Origin: a virus
Length of the DNA: 64,000 nt
Strand: one strand, 5' to 3'
IMG/VR virus record: IMGVR_UViG_3300037264_006630
Location: 62,001 to 126,000 of that record
Positions 41,584 through 50,654 of this stretch are shown piece after piece; position 1 is the first letter of the stretch; every line of letters begins with the position of its first letter. The notes under the pieces are model-generated. The model made no database searches, had not been told where the DNA came from, and worked only from the letters and a program-made list of their open reading frames with translations. The translations under genes were made by a program, and so were the position numbers.

Positions 41584-42949
41584 CATGACGCCCGACGCCG
41601 TTTACGTCCCCGCGCACGCGCTCGCGTCGATCCGCGCCGCGCTCGACAAGGCCACCAACGCCGACCGCCGCCACGCCACGCGCCTCAACCTCGCGGTTCC
41701 GGCCGCGCCGGTTCTCACCGTCGGTGAGGAGCGCCAGGTCCGCGAGTGCTGCGCCTGCCGCCACCAGGCCACCGACATCACGCAGTGGATGTCGGCCTGC
41801 TGCACCGCGCCGGCCCGCCTGCTCACCCTGGTCCCCGTGACGATCAGCGCGCCGCGCCCGACCTGCGGCGCCTGGGAGTTGCTCGCGGTGGTCGAGCGCC
41901 AGCCGGCCGACTTCGAGGGCAAGCCATCGCCGAACCTCCTGCGCCGCGTCCCCGGCTCGACCGAAGATCTAGATCTCGGGCGCTGGCGCACCGGCGACGC
42001 CACCCACTGCGACCACTGCGACGTGGATCGCCGCCGGAACGAGACCTTCCTGGTGCTCTCGCTCGAGAACGGCGAGATCAAGCAGGTCGGCCGCCAGTGC
42101 CTCGCCGCCTTCCTCGGCGACCAGTCCTACGAGTCGATCATCCGTCGCCTCGCCTGGCGCGAGTTGCTCACCGACGGTGGTGACGACGGCGAGGGCGGGT
42201 ACGGTGGTGGTGGTCGCTGGGGCGAGCCGGCGCCTGACATCGAGACGGTGCTGGCGCTCACCGCGACGGTCATCCGCAACGACGGCTGGCTGTCGAAGAC
42301 CGCCGCGCGCGAGCGCTTCGACGGGATCCGGGCGACCGCGGACCAGGTCTACTCGCTGCTCAACCCGCCGCGCGAGGGTGAGCAGCTCCGCGAGTGGCGC
42401 AAGGAGATCGTCCGCCTGGCCCCGCAGCCGACCGACATGGAGCACGCGACGGCGGCGCTCACCTGGGTTCGCGACATGGCCCCGACCTCGGACTACGACT
42501 GGTCGATCCACACCGCCGGCCGGCTCACCCACGTCGAGCACTTCGGGATCGTCTGTTCGATCGTTCCGGCCTACGACCGCGTGATCGGTCGCGAGATCGA
42601 GAAGCGCACCCGGCGCGCCGCAGTACCGGCCTCGGTCCACGTCGGTGCCGTCGGCGAGAAGCTCTCCGCCACCGGCATCTGCGAGAGCGCCCGCGCCGTT
42701 CCCGGCGACCAGTGGGGCACCCGGACTGTGATCACGATCGTGGCCGCCGATGGCGCGGTGGTGCAGTGGTGGAAGTCCGGGATCGTCGATGAGGTCATCG
42801 CGGGCCGCACCGTCACCATCACCGGCAAGGTGAAGAGCCACGGCCAGTACGACGGCCGCGCGATCACCACTCTCACCCGCTGCAAGCTGGTGGTGCTGCC
42901 CGAGGCAGCGCCCGACTGCGGCGGCGAGCAGACGGCGGTGGCGTCGTGA
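41579..42949 (+). CDS. Zinc-ribbon and OB-like protein, probable nucleic-acid binder
   Basis: 456 residues. Two Cys clusters occur: CCACRHQ...SACC (about 56-77) and HCDHCDVDRRRNETFLVLS with VGRQCLAAFLG (about 141-180). The C-terminal 90 residues (GTRTVITIVAADGAVVQWW, then GKVKSHGQYDGRAITTLTRC) look like an OB-type barrel. Similar proteins occur widely in phages; binding to ssDNA or a replication role is plausible but unproven. Shares the CxxC plus VGRxC element with the 15521 gene. Confidence 0.75.
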   Translation: MNMTPDAVYVPAHALASIRAALDKATNADRRHATRLNLAVPAAPVLTVGEERQVRECCACRHQATDITQWMSACCTAPARLLTLVPVTISAPRPTCGAWELLAVVERQPADFEGKPSPNLLRRVPGSTEDLDLGRWRTGDATHCDHCDVDRRRNETFLVLSLENGEIKQVGRQCLAAFLGDQSYESIIRRLAWRELLTDGGDDGEGGYGGGGRWGEPAPDIETVLALTATVIRNDGWLSKTAARERFDGIRATADQVYSLLNPPREGEQLREWRKEIVRLAPQPTDMEHATAALTWVRDMAPTSDYDWSIHTAGRLTHVEHFGIVCSIVPAYDRVIGREIEKRTRRAAVPASVHVGAVGEKLSATGICESARAVPGDQWGTRTVITIVAADGAVVQWWKSGIVDEVIAGRTVTITGKVKSHGQYDGRAITTLTRCKLVVLPEAAPDCGGEQTAVAS

Positions 42950-43188
42950 GCTCGGCCCTGTTGCAGCCGCGAGCCGGCATCATCGTCGTGCGGGTCGGGC
43001 AGCTCGTCGTGGCCGGCAACGACTCCTACCAACTCGTCGCCCTGGGCGGCGTCTACGGCGAGGAGGTGCGGCTCTTGGGCAACAAGCCCTACCGGAAGTC
43101 CCGCGCCAAGCCGCTCGGCTGGCGTCGGACCGCGCCACGTCGGCGCACCTGTCGTCCGTGCCGACAGCCGGATGCCAAGGCCGCGTAG
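42946..43188 (+). CDS. Hypothetical small basic protein
   Basis: 80 residues from GTG (GTGA). A beta N-terminus (GIIVVRVGQLVVAGNDSYQL) precedes a very basic tail with a CRPC pair. Unassigned. Confidence 0.65.
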   Translation: MSSALLQPRAGIIVVRVGQLVVAGNDSYQLVALGGVYGEEVRLLGNKPYRKSRAKPLGWRRTAPRRRTCRPCRQPDAKAA

Positions 43189-43241
43189 CGGCAAGAGATA
43201 CCGTCGTGAATCCACAGAGAACACAGGTTGATCACAGGGCA

Positions 43242-43382
43242 CTGTCGTCGCGGACGACACTCCGGACCGCCGCGCGGGACGAGATCGTGCGCACTTGGAG
43301 GCGCGTGAACTTGGCACCGCTCATGCTCTACACCGGGCTGTTCGGTCGTCGAGCCGCCAACGTCTACAGGAGGACACGAGCC
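43242..43382 (+). promoter_or_regulatory. Type B promoter with a real 5' UTR
   Basis: IR2 CTGTCGTCGCGGACGACAC (43242-43260), IR1 ATCGTGCG (43284-43291) and CGCGTGAA (43302-43309), core TGGCAC-N5-ATGCT with GG at 43313-43314. Unlike all other type B sites the ATG is about 55 nt further on and has the strong SD AGGAGG. Confidence 0.75.
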
Positions 43383-43883
43383 ATGATCTGGGTACACCGC
43401 GACCTACTGCCACCCGCCGTACATGTCATCGTCTCGGGCTGCACTGCGCGTCACGGCGCTGCGGCCGGTATCGCCACCACGTGGGCATCCCAGATCGTGC
43501 AGCGGCGAGGCGCCGACCCGCAGGCGCACATTTTCGCGGGCATGGCGCCCGACGAGCCCATCACCACGATCGGCGTGGCGCGCGGCGTCTCCGCGACGGC
43601 GGCGGCAGGCCGGGTCGTCACGGTGCTGCCGGGCGAGCGCGACCCCGCCGACCGCTCGTGGCTCCGCGAGCTGGCCGCGATGGCGCCGGCGTCCCCCGTC
43701 GGACTCGCGATCGTCGCGATCGTCGACGCCTGGGATTGGGCGGATCGCACGCCCCACGACACCTGCACCGAGTCCGAGGCGCGGGCGCTGGGCCTGCACA
43801 TCGGCTACCCAGGCGAGCGGCACGTCGCCTACCCGGAGGCGATGGGCGTCCGCCTGATCCCGGACCATCCGCCGCAGTGCTGA
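43383..43883 (+). CDS. Hypothetical protein, nucleotide-fold-like
   Basis: 166 residues. HVIVSGCTARHGAAAGIATTWA near the N-terminus and MAPDEPITTIGVARGVSATA recall a Rossmann-like or SLOG-related layout but no diagnostic motif is complete. AGGAGG SD, 11 nt before ATG. First gene of the operon to 45991. Confidence 0.65.
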   Translation: MIWVHRDLLPPAVHVIVSGCTARHGAAAGIATTWASQIVQRRGADPQAHIFAGMAPDEPITTIGVARGVSATAAAGRVVTVLPGERDPADRSWLRELAAMAPASPVGLAIVAIVDAWDWADRTPHDTCTESEARALGLHIGYPGERHVAYPEAMGVRLIPDHPPQC

Positions 43884-43911
43884 CCGACCCCGACCCCGAG
43901 GAGATCCTGAC

Positions 43912-44376
43912 ATGAGCTACACCTACACCGTCGCGTCCTACCAGGCCGCTGTCGCGCTGTCGCGGCAGATCGTCGATACCGAGCGTGAGGCAGCCGACGC
44001 CGTCAGCGCCGAGCTCGTGGATGCGACGTACGCGACTCGCTACGCTGACAGCCACGCGCTCTATGCCCGCGTCTCGACGTGGCTCGGCCGGTCGCTCGGC
44101 GCCCGCCCCATGCGCGACACCGTCGACGCGATGGTGCGCGAGGATCCGCGATGCGCCCGCTACGCCGTCGCGCTCGCCGACGCGCGCGAGTTCGCGCGAC
44201 ACAGCGACGCCGACATCGGCAGGGGCGCGCACCTGGCGTACCTGGTCGTGCTCCGACTCGCGCGCCGCAACGCCGCGTGGCAGCCGGTCGCGGATGCGTG
44301 GCCGGATCACCTGCGAGAGCGTGGCCCGGTCGGCGAGCGCGACCCGGGCGCAGGCACCGGACACCGCGAGCGCTGA
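43912..44376 (+). CDS. Hypothetical helical protein
   Basis: 154 residues, nearly all helical (VALSRQIVDTEREAADAVSA; AYLVVLRLARRNAAWQPVAD). SD GAGGAG upstream. Unassigned. Confidence 0.7.
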   Translation: MSYTYTVASYQAAVALSRQIVDTEREAADAVSAELVDATYATRYADSHALYARVSTWLGRSLGARPMRDTVDAMVREDPRCARYAVALADAREFARHSDADIGRGAHLAYLVVLRLARRNAAWQPVADAWPDHLRERGPVGERDPGAGTGHRER

Positions 44377-44463
44377 CCGGCTATCGACGCCGGCGCGAGG
44401 CTGACGGCCTCGCAGCGCACCACACAGCGGCACCCGCCATCTGGCGCAGGCGCTGAGATCGAC

Positions 44464-44487
44464 ATGAGCACACCAGCGCCGGCATGA
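44464..44487 (+). CDS. Possible seven-residue leader ORF
   Basis: MSTPAPA then TGA, overlapping an in-frame upstream ATG (44484) of the next gene. It resembles the leader at 57697 (MNVRSPA) in size and Pro-Ala ending, but no promoter adjoins it. Confidence 0.25.
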   Translation: MSTPAPA

Positions 44488-44510
44488 CCGGCGCACGAAA
44501 GGCTACGACC

Positions 44511-44984
44511 ATGAGCACCCTGACCCCGCACCTCGACGCCCTCGCTCGCCTCCCCCGCTCCATCACCGACGGCCTCGCCGCGTGGATGTCCTCCGCGATC
44601 CGCGAGGCCGCGCAGGACGCCGACTACGACGAGGCGCCCGCCGACGTCGGCACCGCCTGCCGCGAGATCGCCGCGAGCATCACGACCCCCGACTGCCCCG
44701 TCACGCCGGGCGCCGTCCTCGCCGACCCGTGGCACGCCGCGCGGCTCGTCGTCTGTCGCCGCCTCGCCGCCGAGGGCTACGGGCTGCGCGGCGACGGGTC
44801 CGGCCGTGGCGTCGCCCACGAGTCGGTCATCGCGCAGCACCGGGCCGACGTGCTCGCAGGCTGGCCGGGCGCTCTCGTCGATCTGGCGTGGACCGGGCCG
44901 ACCTGCGCCGAGCGCGGGCCGCAGCAGTGGGAGACGGCGTACCGGATCGTCGAGCGCCCCGACGGCACGGCCGAGATCTCGTGA
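44511..44984 (+). CDS. Hypothetical protein
   Basis: 157 residues (ARLPRSITDGLAAWMSSAIR; GALVDLAWTGPTCAERG). SD-like GAAAGG favours ATG 44511; ATG 44484 would add nine residues. GTGA overlap with the next gene. Confidence 0.7.
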   Translation: MSTLTPHLDALARLPRSITDGLAAWMSSAIREAAQDADYDEAPADVGTACREIAASITTPDCPVTPGAVLADPWHAARLVVCRRLAAEGYGLRGDGSGRGVAHESVIAQHRADVLAGWPGALVDLAWTGPTCAERGPQQWETAYRIVERPDGTAEIS

Positions 44985-45169
44985 CCTCCGACGTCGACGC
45001 CCTCGCCATCGCCCGCACCCACCGCATCGACGCCGGCACCCCGGCCGACGAGGGCGAGGCGGCGGACCTGCGGGTCATCGAGCGGATCGCCGCGCTCGAT
45101 CTCGTCGAGCCCGCGCCTGGCTGGATCGATCGCGCCGTCGCGCGGTGGCGCAACACCACCCGCAAGTAG
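44981..45169 (+). CDS. Hypothetical small protein
   Basis: 62 residues from GTG. LAIARTHRIDAGTPADEGEA then a helix ending VARWRNTTRK. Unassigned. Confidence 0.65.
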   Translation: MTSDVDALAIARTHRIDAGTPADEGEAADLRVIERIAALDLVEPAPGWIDRAVARWRNTTRK

Positions 45170-45206
45170 CCATCAACCGTCACCGACAACGACAGGAAAC
45201 CAAACG

Positions 45207-45620
45207 ATGACCACTCAGACCATCGCTCCCGCCCGCCTCTGGCCGTCCTCCGATCACCGCTGGGAGATCCCCGCGCGCCCGTCGTCCAACCCCGACGCGG
45301 CAGTGTACGACATGCTCGTCGACGTCCTCCACGACATCGACCTCATCGCCGCGCAGTGCCCCGACGGCGCCGCGACCGGGTGGCTCGCGCTGCGCACGAC
45401 GGTCCGCGATCGGATCGACGTCGTGGCGCACGCGCCGACCGCGCCGGTGCAGCGCTCGCTCACCAGCGGCGACCGCGTCCGGCGAACCGACGTCGCCGAC
45501 GTGCGCGGCAGGATCACCAGCACCCGCACCAGCGGTGGCGTGTCGTACGCGGTCGTCCGGTACGACGGCGGCATGAACACGGCCGAGTTGCCGACGGCCC
45601 TGTTGGAGCGCGCGTCGTGA
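45207..45620 (+). CDS. Hypothetical protein with KOW/Tudor-like C-terminus
   Basis: 137 residues. The last 60 (SGDRVRRTDVADVRGRITST, then YAVVRYDGGMNTAELPT) look like a small binding barrel. SD CAGGAAA upstream of ATG. Confidence 0.7.
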   Translation: MTTQTIAPARLWPSSDHRWEIPARPSSNPDAAVYDMLVDVLHDIDLIAAQCPDGAATGWLALRTTVRDRIDVVAHAPTAPVQRSLTSGDRVRRTDVADVRGRITSTRTSGGVSYAVVRYDGGMNTAELPTALLERAS

Positions 45621-45991
45621 CGCTGGTGGCACGGACGGAATGGGAGGCGCTCATCCGAGCCGAGGGGATCGATCCGCCGCCGATGGGAGACGGGTTCACG
45701 CGCTGGGCGCCGACGGGCGACCCGGCGCCGGGTGCGCTGTCGCGCCTCGTGTCGACCGGCCTCATCGTGCGCTCGGATGGCACCGCCGTCATGGTCACGG
45801 CGCTGCCGACCATGGAGGACCACGGCATGCTCAAGGCTCACACGGGCGCCGGGGCATTCGCTCGCATGTACCCCGGTCGCGCGACGCCGCTGGACGCGAT
45901 CGGCGCGCTGGGATGGGACGCCTACTGCGAGCTGCTCATCACCGGACCGCCCTCGCGGACGCCGCCGGGTGGCGAACCACGCAAAAAGTAG
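45617..45991 (+). CDS. Hypothetical protein
   Basis: 124 residues from GTG (GTGA). DGTAVMVTALPTMEDHGMLK in the middle; basic tail GGEPRKK. Unassigned. Confidence 0.65.
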   Translation: MTLVARTEWEALIRAEGIDPPPMGDGFTRWAPTGDPAPGALSRLVSTGLIVRSDGTAVMVTALPTMEDHGMLKAHTGAGAFARMYPGRATPLDAIGALGWDAYCELLITGPPSRTPPGGEPRKK

Positions 45992-45994
45992 CGG

Positions 45995-46093
45995 GTGTCG
46001 TCGGCGACTACAGGCCGGCGACCACTCCGGAACCAGACTTCGCACACCTGCACGAGCGCACGAACCGGCACACCCCGTGCAGTACCAGGCACC
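45995..46093 (+). promoter_or_regulatory. Type B promoter with IR1 and IR2
   Basis: IR2 GTGTCGTCGGCGACTACAG (45995-46013), IR1 TTCGCACA (46039-46046) and CGCACGAA (46057-46064), core CGGCAC-N5-GTGCA with GG at 46067-46068, 13 nt from GC to ATG 46094. IR2 centre is 63 bp from GG. Drives the ibrA-ibrB operon. Confidence 0.8.
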
Positions 46094-47029
46094 ATGATCA
46101 TCACCGTCCAGTTCGCGTTCACCTGCCGTATCTGTGGTCGTCGCGGTGCAGCGGGGTCGCAGGCCGAGTGGAGCAAGGCCGGGGGCACGGCGCACACGAG
46201 CTGCGCCGCCAAGTCGGCCCCGGCGCCCAAGGCGAAGTCCGCACGCAAGCCGGCTGCCCCGCGCCCGGCACCGCGGGTTCCGCAGGCCGGTGAGATCGAG
46301 ATCTCGCGCAAGGGCGACCGCCACGGCCGCTACACCGTTGGCGAGACGATCTACGCGGCCAAGGTCAACGGCGGTGGTGGCGATGGCCACTACTGGACGG
46401 TGGTCGCCGAGGGCTTCTCGCGCGCGAACGAGGACATGGGTCACTACGACGACTTCTGTTGGGCGACCGTGCGCCCGGCGACCGATGCCGAGGTCGCGCC
46501 GGTGGCGGCGCGCCGCGCGGCGGCGGATGCCGCGAAGTCCGCTGCGGCGGTGGCCGCGGGTGGGATGGTCGCGCTGGCGCGCGTCGGCCAGGCGGTCACC
46601 GAAGGCACCTGCCTGTCGCTGGTGGCCGTCGAGGCGCACCGCGTCGTGATGGCGGGCGCCTCCAAGATCTCGACGGTCAAGGACCGCTCGACCACGACCA
46701 CCTGGTTCCGCACTGTCGACGGTACGCTGGTGCGCGAGTCGCACGGCTACGACGACCATCGCCAGTGCGCGTACATCACGGCCGAGGCGCTGCTCGCGTC
46801 GGTGGCCGCCCAGGTCGACGCGGACGCCGATGACCTGCCGCTGGCCGACTCGCTGCGCAACGTCGCCAGCCGCTACAGCTACCCGGTCCACCGCGCCCGC
46901 GTCTGGCTCGCCGCCTCGCGCGGCGAGACGGTCCCGGTGGAGGTCGTGCCGCCGACCCTCGAGCCGCGCGAGTTGGAGACGGACGCCGATGTCCTGGCGA
47001 TGTCGGCCCAGATGGGAGCCTCCCTGTGA
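46094..47029 (+). CDS. Hypothetical protein with N-terminal zinc motif
   Basis: 311 residues. FTCRICGRRGAAG with a later HTSC suggests a zinc finger, then a Lys/Ala/Pro linker, then a domain with YWTVVAEGFSRANED. It ends with a helical acidic region. Leaderless start. First gene of the ibrA-ibrB operon. Confidence 0.7.
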   Translation: MIITVQFAFTCRICGRRGAAGSQAEWSKAGGTAHTSCAAKSAPAPKAKSARKPAAPRPAPRVPQAGEIEISRKGDRHGRYTVGETIYAAKVNGGGGDGHYWTVVAEGFSRANEDMGHYDDFCWATVRPATDAEVAPVAARRAAADAAKSAAAVAAGGMVALARVGQAVTEGTCLSLVAVEAHRVVMAGASKISTVKDRSTTTTWFRTVDGTLVRESHGYDDHRQCAYITAEALLASVAAQVDADADDLPLADSLRNVASRYSYPVHRARVWLAASRGETVPVEVVPPTLEPRELETDADVLAMSAQMGASL

Positions 47030-47445
47030 CGATCACGGTCGACGACTCCACCGTCCACTGCGGCGCCATCCGGCACCTCTGCGCGACCAAGCGTACCGCA
47101 CAGATCACGGCGGCCACGCTCGCGCTCCGTGACGCTGGGTGGACCGTCGTTGGTCCCGCGTCTGGCCTCGGCTACCGCCGCCCCCTCGCGCTGCCTGGCG
47201 AGCGCATGTGCCAGCCGCTCGACGGGTCGCTCGCTGACCAGCGCGCACAGGGCTTCACCGTGTGGCGCCACGACGGCTCCATCAACCCTGACACCGGTGT
47301 TGGCCCGCGCACCGCCGCGCGAGCGATCACGATCGACGCCTGCGCCGGTCTGCCTCTGCTCGTGACCGAGGAGCGCGGCGATGTCGCCGAGGCGCGCGAG
47401 ATCATCGAGTGGTACATCGGGTCGATCGTGCAGGCCAACCCGTGA
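47026..47445 (+). CDS. Hypothetical protein
   Basis: 139 residues from GTG. CGAIRHLCATKRTAQITAAT and EERGDVAEAREIIEWYIGSI are visible; no motif recognised. Coupled both sides. Confidence 0.65.
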   Translation: MTITVDDSTVHCGAIRHLCATKRTAQITAATLALRDAGWTVVGPASGLGYRRPLALPGERMCQPLDGSLADQRAQGFTVWRHDGSINPDTGVGPRTAARAITIDACAGLPLLVTEERGDVAEAREIIEWYIGSIVQANP

Positions 47446-48032
47446 CCGTCGGCCGCCTCAAGATCCTCCGCATCGAGGTGGATGGGCACTTCCGCGGCTC
47501 GTCGGATGTGCCCCGCCCCTGGGTGGCGCAGATCGACGGGCCGGACGCTCGCTGGGGCCTGGCTCGCACGTTCATTCAGTGCCTGCGCGACTGGCGTGGC
47601 GCTCACCGCGCGAACAGCGGCAACCTCTACGGCGTGGTCGCGGCGTTCCCGCTCCACGACGGCAAGCTCTACGAGGTGTGCCGCCTGCGCGGCAAGTCGA
47701 GCAAGCGCCACGTCGCGCGCGAGTTCTGGCGCGTGGTCGACGGCAAGATGGTCGAGCTCGAGCCGAGCGAGGCGCTCGCTCTTGCCGATGGCTACGATGG
47801 CCCCGCGGTCGAGCACACGGTCGCCGACGGGACCAAGGTGGCGCTCGTCACCGGGCTCGGGACCCCGACGCCGCTCGGGTTCGTGATGGCGGACGGCCGG
47901 CGCCTGTTCCGGCTGCGCGACGGCCACATCCACGAGGTCATGACCGACACCGGCCGCGAGCTCCTCGCGGTGCGAGACGGCGATGTCGCGTCCATCTCGG
48001 ACATGGAGGCGTTGGCGTGGCTGATGCGATGA
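47442..48032 (+). CDS. Hypothetical protein
   Basis: 196 residues from GTG. Beta-rich (YGVVAAFPLHDGKLYEVCRL; PLGFVMADGRRLFRLRDGHI). ATGA overlap with the IbrA-like gene. Unassigned. Confidence 0.7.
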   Translation: MTVGRLKILRIEVDGHFRGSSDVPRPWVAQIDGPDARWGLARTFIQCLRDWRGAHRANSGNLYGVVAAFPLHDGKLYEVCRLRGKSSKRHVAREFWRVVDGKMVELEPSEALALADGYDGPAVEHTVADGTKVALVTGLGTPTPLGFVMADGRRLFRLRDGHIHEVMTDTGRELLAVRDGDVASISDMEALAWLMR

Positions 48033-49243
48033 AGCGACCGATCGGGATCGACGTCCTCGCCGCCGCTCGCCAGCGGATCGCGTGGGTGTTCGACGCCTTC
48101 CCGCGGATCTACCTGTCCGGCCCCAGCGGCAAGGACTCGTCGGTGATGATGCACCTGGTCTGCCAGGAGGCGCGTCGCCGCGGTCGGCGGGTGGGCGTGC
48201 TGTTCCTCGATCTCGAGGCGCAGTACCGCCTCACCATCGACCACGTCCGCGACATGTTCGCGCTCTACGCCGACGTGATCGATCCGTTCTGGGTCGCCCT
48301 GCCGCTCAACCTGCGCAACGCGGTGAGCCAGATCGCCCCGTTCTGGACGTGCTGGGATCCTGCGGCCGAGCCGCTCTGGGTGCGGCCCCGGGAGCCGGGC
48401 AGCATCGCCGACCCCGAGCGCTTCCCGTTCTACCGCCACGCGATGGAGTTCGAGGAGTTCGTCGAGGGGTTCGGCAACTGGTACGCGGGCGACGAGGCGT
48501 GCGCGTGCTTCGTCGGCATCCGCGCCAACGAGTCGCTCAACCGCTGGCGGGCGATCGTCCGGCGCCGGAAGTCGCGGCTCGAGGGCCGCGCCTACACCAC
48601 CTGGCGCGGTGACCAGCTCGTGAACGTCTACCCGATCTACGACTGGCGCACCGAGGATATCTGGACCTACGTCGGCCGCGAGCGCGCGGCCTACAACCGC
48701 ATCTACGACGGCATGCACCAGGCCGGGATGTCGATCCACCAGATGCGGATCTGCCAGCCCTACGGGGATGACCAGCGCCGGAGTTTGAACCTTTACCACG
48801 TCCTCGAGCCCCTCACCTGGACCCGCGTCGTCGCGCGCGTGGCCGGCGCCAACCAGGGCGCGCTCTACGCCGGCAAGCGCGGCAACATCCTCGGCAACGG
48901 CAACATCGTGCTGCCCGCCGGCCACACCTGGCAGAGCTTCGTGGAGTTCCTGCTCGCCTCGATGCCGCAGGCCGAGGCAGACAACTACCGCGACAAGATC
49001 GCGGTGTTCATCCAGTGGTGGCGCAACCGGTACGGCCTCGAGATGACCGAGGACGACGACCCCGATCTGGTCGGCACGTACAAGCGCCAGCCGACGTGGA
49101 AGCGGGTGGCCAAGGTCATCCTCAAGAACGACTTTCTCTGCAAGGGTCTGAGCTTCTCGCAGCAACGCAGCGAGCCGAGCTCGTACGACCGGTACAAGAA
49201 GCTGATGCGCGACCGCCGCGCGAGATGGGGCATCTACGCATGA
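48029..49243 (+). CDS. IbrA-like PAPS reductase-family protein (DUF3440)
   Basis: 404 residues. IYLSGPSGKDSSVMMHL (27-43) is the PP-loop; FLDLEAQYRLTIDHV, GIRANESLNRWRAI, YPIYDWRTEDIWTYV and RICQPYGDDQRRSLNLYH follow the DUF3440 pattern of IbrA. It is the usual length. IbrA is encoded next to the ParB-like IbrB, as here with one small gene between. The pair was described as regulators of immunoglobulin-binding proteins in E. coli prophages; biochemistry is unresolved. I infer sulfonucleotide or DNA-modification-type chemistry. Confidence 0.85.
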   Translation: MKRPIGIDVLAAARQRIAWVFDAFPRIYLSGPSGKDSSVMMHLVCQEARRRGRRVGVLFLDLEAQYRLTIDHVRDMFALYADVIDPFWVALPLNLRNAVSQIAPFWTCWDPAAEPLWVRPREPGSIADPERFPFYRHAMEFEEFVEGFGNWYAGDEACACFVGIRANESLNRWRAIVRRRKSRLEGRAYTTWRGDQLVNVYPIYDWRTEDIWTYVGRERAAYNRIYDGMHQAGMSIHQMRICQPYGDDQRRSLNLYHVLEPLTWTRVVARVAGANQGALYAGKRGNILGNGNIVLPAGHTWQSFVEFLLASMPQAEADNYRDKIAVFIQWWRNRYGLEMTEDDDPDLVGTYKRQPTWKRVAKVILKNDFLCKGLSFSQQRSEPSSYDRYKKLMRDRRARWGIYA

Positions 49244-49614
49244 CCGACGACAAGGACAAGAACGGCATCCCGCTGGACCTCGTGCGCGCTGCGCGCCGCG
49301 AGGAGTCGCTCCGCGGACGGGTCCACCTGTGCAGCACCCGCCGCGAGCCGCTCCTGGTCGATGGGCAGGTGGTCGGCTTCGTCACTCCGCGCCAGGTCGG
49401 CGACGCCTGGCGGCACGGCCCGATCTACGTGGCCCCGGGCTTCCGCAGTCGGGGACTCGTGGCCGCCTACTACGCCTCCCACCCGGAGCGGATCTGCGTG
49501 GCGTTCGTCGCCGACAGTAACCGCTCGTCGCGGTCTGCGCACGTCGCGGCTGGGTTCGCCAACTGGCGCCGCGGCAAGGACGGCTGGTTCATGCGGCGGG
49601 AGGCGCAGCCGTGA
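49240..49614 (+). CDS. GNAT-like acetyltransferase
   Basis: 124 residues, short for the fold. PIYVAPGFRSRGLVAAYY is the acetyl-CoA loop region and FVADSNRSSRSAHVAAGF the C-terminal GNAT pattern. It lies between IbrA-like and IbrB-like genes with 4-bp overlaps, so it may modify the same target or substrate. ATG start (ATGA). Confidence 0.75.
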   Translation: MTDDKDKNGIPLDLVRAARREESLRGRVHLCSTRREPLLVDGQVVGFVTPRQVGDAWRHGPIYVAPGFRSRGLVAAYYASHPERICVAFVADSNRSSRSAHVAAGFANWRRGKDGWFMRREAQP

Positions 49615-50240
49615 TCGAGGCCCTGACCGAGCAGCTCTGCGCCGAGCTCGCGCAGCTCGACGAGGACGCGCGGATCGACGCACTCAACGCCGTGCGCACC
49701 GCCCTGCACGCGGTGTCGCCGCTGCGCGCCGAGCCGGTCGACCTGGTGCTGTGGGTCCGGGCCGAGCAGGTCCGCGGCAACGACTACAACCCCAACAGCG
49801 TAGCGCCGCCCGAGATGCGGCTCCTCCAGCACAGCGTCCTGGCCAACGGCTTCACCATGCCGATCGTCACCCATGAGATCGACGACGGCGTGACCGAGGT
49901 GGTCGATGGGTTCCACCGCCACCGCATCGGCAAGGACACCCCGGAGATCCGCACGCGCTGTCACGCCCGCCTGCCGGTCACCCGGATCCGCGCCGACCGC
50001 GCCGACACCGGCGCCCGCATCGCCGCCACCATCGAGCACAACCGCGCCCGCGGTGAGCATCAGGTCGGCCGCATGAGCGAGATCGTCCGCATGCTGTACC
50101 AGCAGGGCTGGAGCGAGACGCGGATCATGAAGGAGTTGGGGATGGAGGCCGACGAAGTGTTGCGCCTCAAGCAGATGACCGGGCTCGCTGACCTGTTCGC
50201 GGGCCGTGAATTCTCCGAGGCATGGGAGCCGAACGAATGA
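49611..50240 (+). CDS. IbrB-like ParB-domain protein
   Basis: 209 residues. NDYNPNSVAPPEMRLLQHS (57-75) and EVVDGFHRHRIG (96-107) are the ParB/Srx-type nucleotide-binding core; GARIAATIEHNRARGEHQ and an HTH (GWSETRIMKELGMEADEV) follow as in IbrB. ParB-fold proteins bind CTP or act as ATP-dependent enzymes. Its pairing with the IbrA-like protein supports the call. Confidence 0.85.
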   Translation: MIEALTEQLCAELAQLDEDARIDALNAVRTALHAVSPLRAEPVDLVLWVRAEQVRGNDYNPNSVAPPEMRLLQHSVLANGFTMPIVTHEIDDGVTEVVDGFHRHRIGKDTPEIRTRCHARLPVTRIRADRADTGARIAATIEHNRARGEHQVGRMSEIVRMLYQQGWSETRIMKELGMEADEVLRLKQMTGLADLFAGREFSEAWEPNE

Positions 50241-50461
50241 CCGACCGCATCCGCCACCTCACCGTCCTGCTCGAGCAGGACACCCGCACCGACGATCTCG
50301 AACCGATCATCGCCGCCATCTCCCACATCCGCGGCGTCGCCAAGGTGACGCCCGGCCAGCCGGTGAACATGAGTGACTACATCGCCCGCGAGACCGCCAA
50401 GCGCGAACTCGGCGTGCAGCTCTTGGCGATCGTCTTCCCGAAGCAGGAGCCGCGGTCGTGA
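50237..50461 (+). CDS. Hypothetical small protein
   Basis: 74 residues from ATG (ATGA). DDLEPIIAAISHIRGVAKVT resembles a small ferredoxin-like fold; the tail is basic. Unassigned. Confidence 0.65.
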   Translation: MTDRIRHLTVLLEQDTRTDDLEPIIAAISHIRGVAKVTPGQPVNMSDYIARETAKRELGVQLLAIVFPKQEPRS

Positions 50462-50652
50462 GCGGCAAGATCGGAGTCGGTTCAGTGGTCCTCTTGAATG
50501 GCGCCCATTGGACCGTGGAGGAGGTGTTCAACGCGCACGGACACGATGCGGCGCACTTGGTCCGGGACGCGGGCGGCCAGCCGCAGCGTGCGCTGGCCGT
50601 GCCGCTGGATGGGTTGGCCGCCGTCGATGTCGCCGTCCCGGTCAAGGAGTGA
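50458..50652 (+). CDS. Hypothetical small protein, SH3-like
   Basis: 64 residues from GTG. GVGSVVLLNGAHWTVEEVFN suggests a small barrel. Coupled upstream. Confidence 0.65.
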   Translation: MSGKIGVGSVVLLNGAHWTVEEVFNAHGHDAAHLVRDAGGQPQRALAVPLDGLAAVDVAVPVKE

Positions 50653-50654
50653 CC

